Assembly (NCBI RefSeq): GCF_000300455.3
Contig: NZ_CP007215.2
Span: 3,286,001-3,350,000, forward strand
Direction: 5' to 3'
Origin: Kosakonia sacchari SP1
GTDB taxonomy: Bacteria > Pseudomonadota > Gammaproteobacteria > Enterobacterales > Enterobacteriaceae
DNA length: 64,000 nucleotides
The notes below the pieces were generated by a model, which worked only from the letters and a program-made list of their open reading frames with translations, made no database searches and was not told the DNA's origin. Shown one piece after another: positions 63,470 through 64,000 of the stretch (position 1 is the first letter of the stretch; every line of letters starts with the position of its first letter). The position numbers and the translations under genes were made by a program.

Positions 63470-64000
63470 GGACGATCACTCCCCAAAAAAGATGGTATGT
63501 CAGCGGGCATTTGCCCTGCTGCTGCGGCCAGGCCAGCTGCAAGCGTTGCAGTTTGCCGCGTGTCAGCCCCTGCTGCCTGCCCACATGTAAATGTGTTGCG
63601 CCAATACCTTTTAGCGAACGCAGCGCGGCGGTCGCATCGTCAAAATGCAAGGTTATGGTCTCGACGCCACTACGCAGACGCCAGCCGTGCAAAGCCTGTT
63701 TGATGGTTGGCAAGGTTAAGAAACGGTTGGCGTGCGGATGGTCATCAATCGCGCGCCACGCTTCGTTCAGCTCCGGCAGTGAGGCCGCGACCAGTGTCGT
63801 AAAGGCAACACAACCGCCGGGTTGGGTGACGCGATACAACTCACCGACAGCCTGGCGCAAATCATCGCACCACTGCACCGCCAGGTTGCTCCAGACCAGT
63901 GAAAATTGCGCATCCGCCAGCGGCATGGCTTCAATATCGCCCCTGACATAGCGTTGCGCGCTGTGCTGACGGCGCGCTTCATCAAGCATATTCGCTGAGA
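63462..64000 (-). CDS. bioC: Malonyl-ACP O-methyltransferase BioC, 3' part
   Basis: The C-terminal 178 residues of BioC are in the window; the start lies beyond base 64000. BioC methylates malonyl-ACP to disguise it for pimeloyl synthesis. Visible pieces are [13 protein letters not shown] at the end of the SAM site, [25 protein letters not shown], and the C-terminal [13 protein letters not shown]-like block (here [15 protein letters not shown]) and [22 protein letters not shown]. It agrees with E. coli BioC throughout. Confidence 0.94.
   Translation of the reverse strand, partial: SANMLDEARRQHSAQRYVRGDIEAMPLADAQFSLVWSNLAVQWCDDLRQAVGELYRVTQPGGCVAFTTLVAASLPELNEAWRAIDDHPHANRFLTLPTIKQALHGWRLRSGVETITLHFDDATAALRSLKGIGATHLHVGRQQGLTRGKLQRLQLAWPQQQGKCPLTYHLFWGVIVRD

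Overview
The window is a chromosomal segment of an Enterobacteriaceae member of moderately high GC. Most proteins closely resemble E. coli K-12 counterparts, and the gene order is largely that of the ybiT-to-bio region of E. coli. The added genes suggest a relative of Enterobacter, Kosakonia or Klebsiella rather than Escherichia. That placement is inferred from recalled family sequences and synteny, not from a database search.

Layout. (1) 1-3120: the end of an MFS transporter and a GH31 glycosidase, then a terminator and three tandem ERIC-type repeats (128 bp period). (2) 3121-5890: ybiT (ABC-F) divergent from ldtB (L,D-transpeptidase). (3) 5888-10540: a GntR-controlled operon of a 6-phospho-beta-glucosidase and a PTS EIIC, with two identical operators on its promoter, then an aldo/keto reductase. 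(4) 10642-14832: a complete tripartite pump (EmrA- and EmrB-like proteins plus an outer-membrane channel). (5) 14934-20533: mntR-ybiR, the small gene mntS with its MntR box, opgE, ompX and rhtA. (6) 20775-26259: dps, the NtrC/sigma-54 glnHPQ operon and ybiO. (7) 26249-32098: rlmF, a flavin-reductase-like gene, ybiI, ybiJ, and the LexA-controlled dinG-ybiB pair. (8) 32291-39128: an aryl-beta-glucoside operon in which a BglG-type antiterminator faces two RNA antiterminator sites, followed by EIIBCA, two different GH1 enzymes and an esterase. (9) 39129-46480: rhlE and cecR-ybhGFSR around a perfect 28-bp palindrome. (10) 46535-55585: ybhQ, ybhP-clsB-ybhN, ybhM, ybhL, moaABCDE with a Moco riboswitch and ModE site, and yvcK. 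(11) 55634-59275: an eptA-basR-basS (pmrCAB) polymyxin-resistance operon at a locus different from E. coli, with a PmrA box; on the opposite strand lies a 30-residue membrane peptide gene with its own PmrA box. (12) 59309-64000: uvrB with its SOS box, a long AT-rich gap with DnaA-box-like repeats, an orphan UrtE-like ATPase with a degenerate signature motif, bioD and the 3' part of bioC.

The region mixes core housekeeping (repair, molybdenum cofactor, biotin, envelope, manganese and glutamine uptake) with accessory cassettes, chiefly plant-type beta-glucoside use, drug export and lipid A modification. The strongest candidate for something under-annotated is the PmrA-box-linked peptide gene at 59097-59189. 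Next is the solitary ATPase at 62083-62805.
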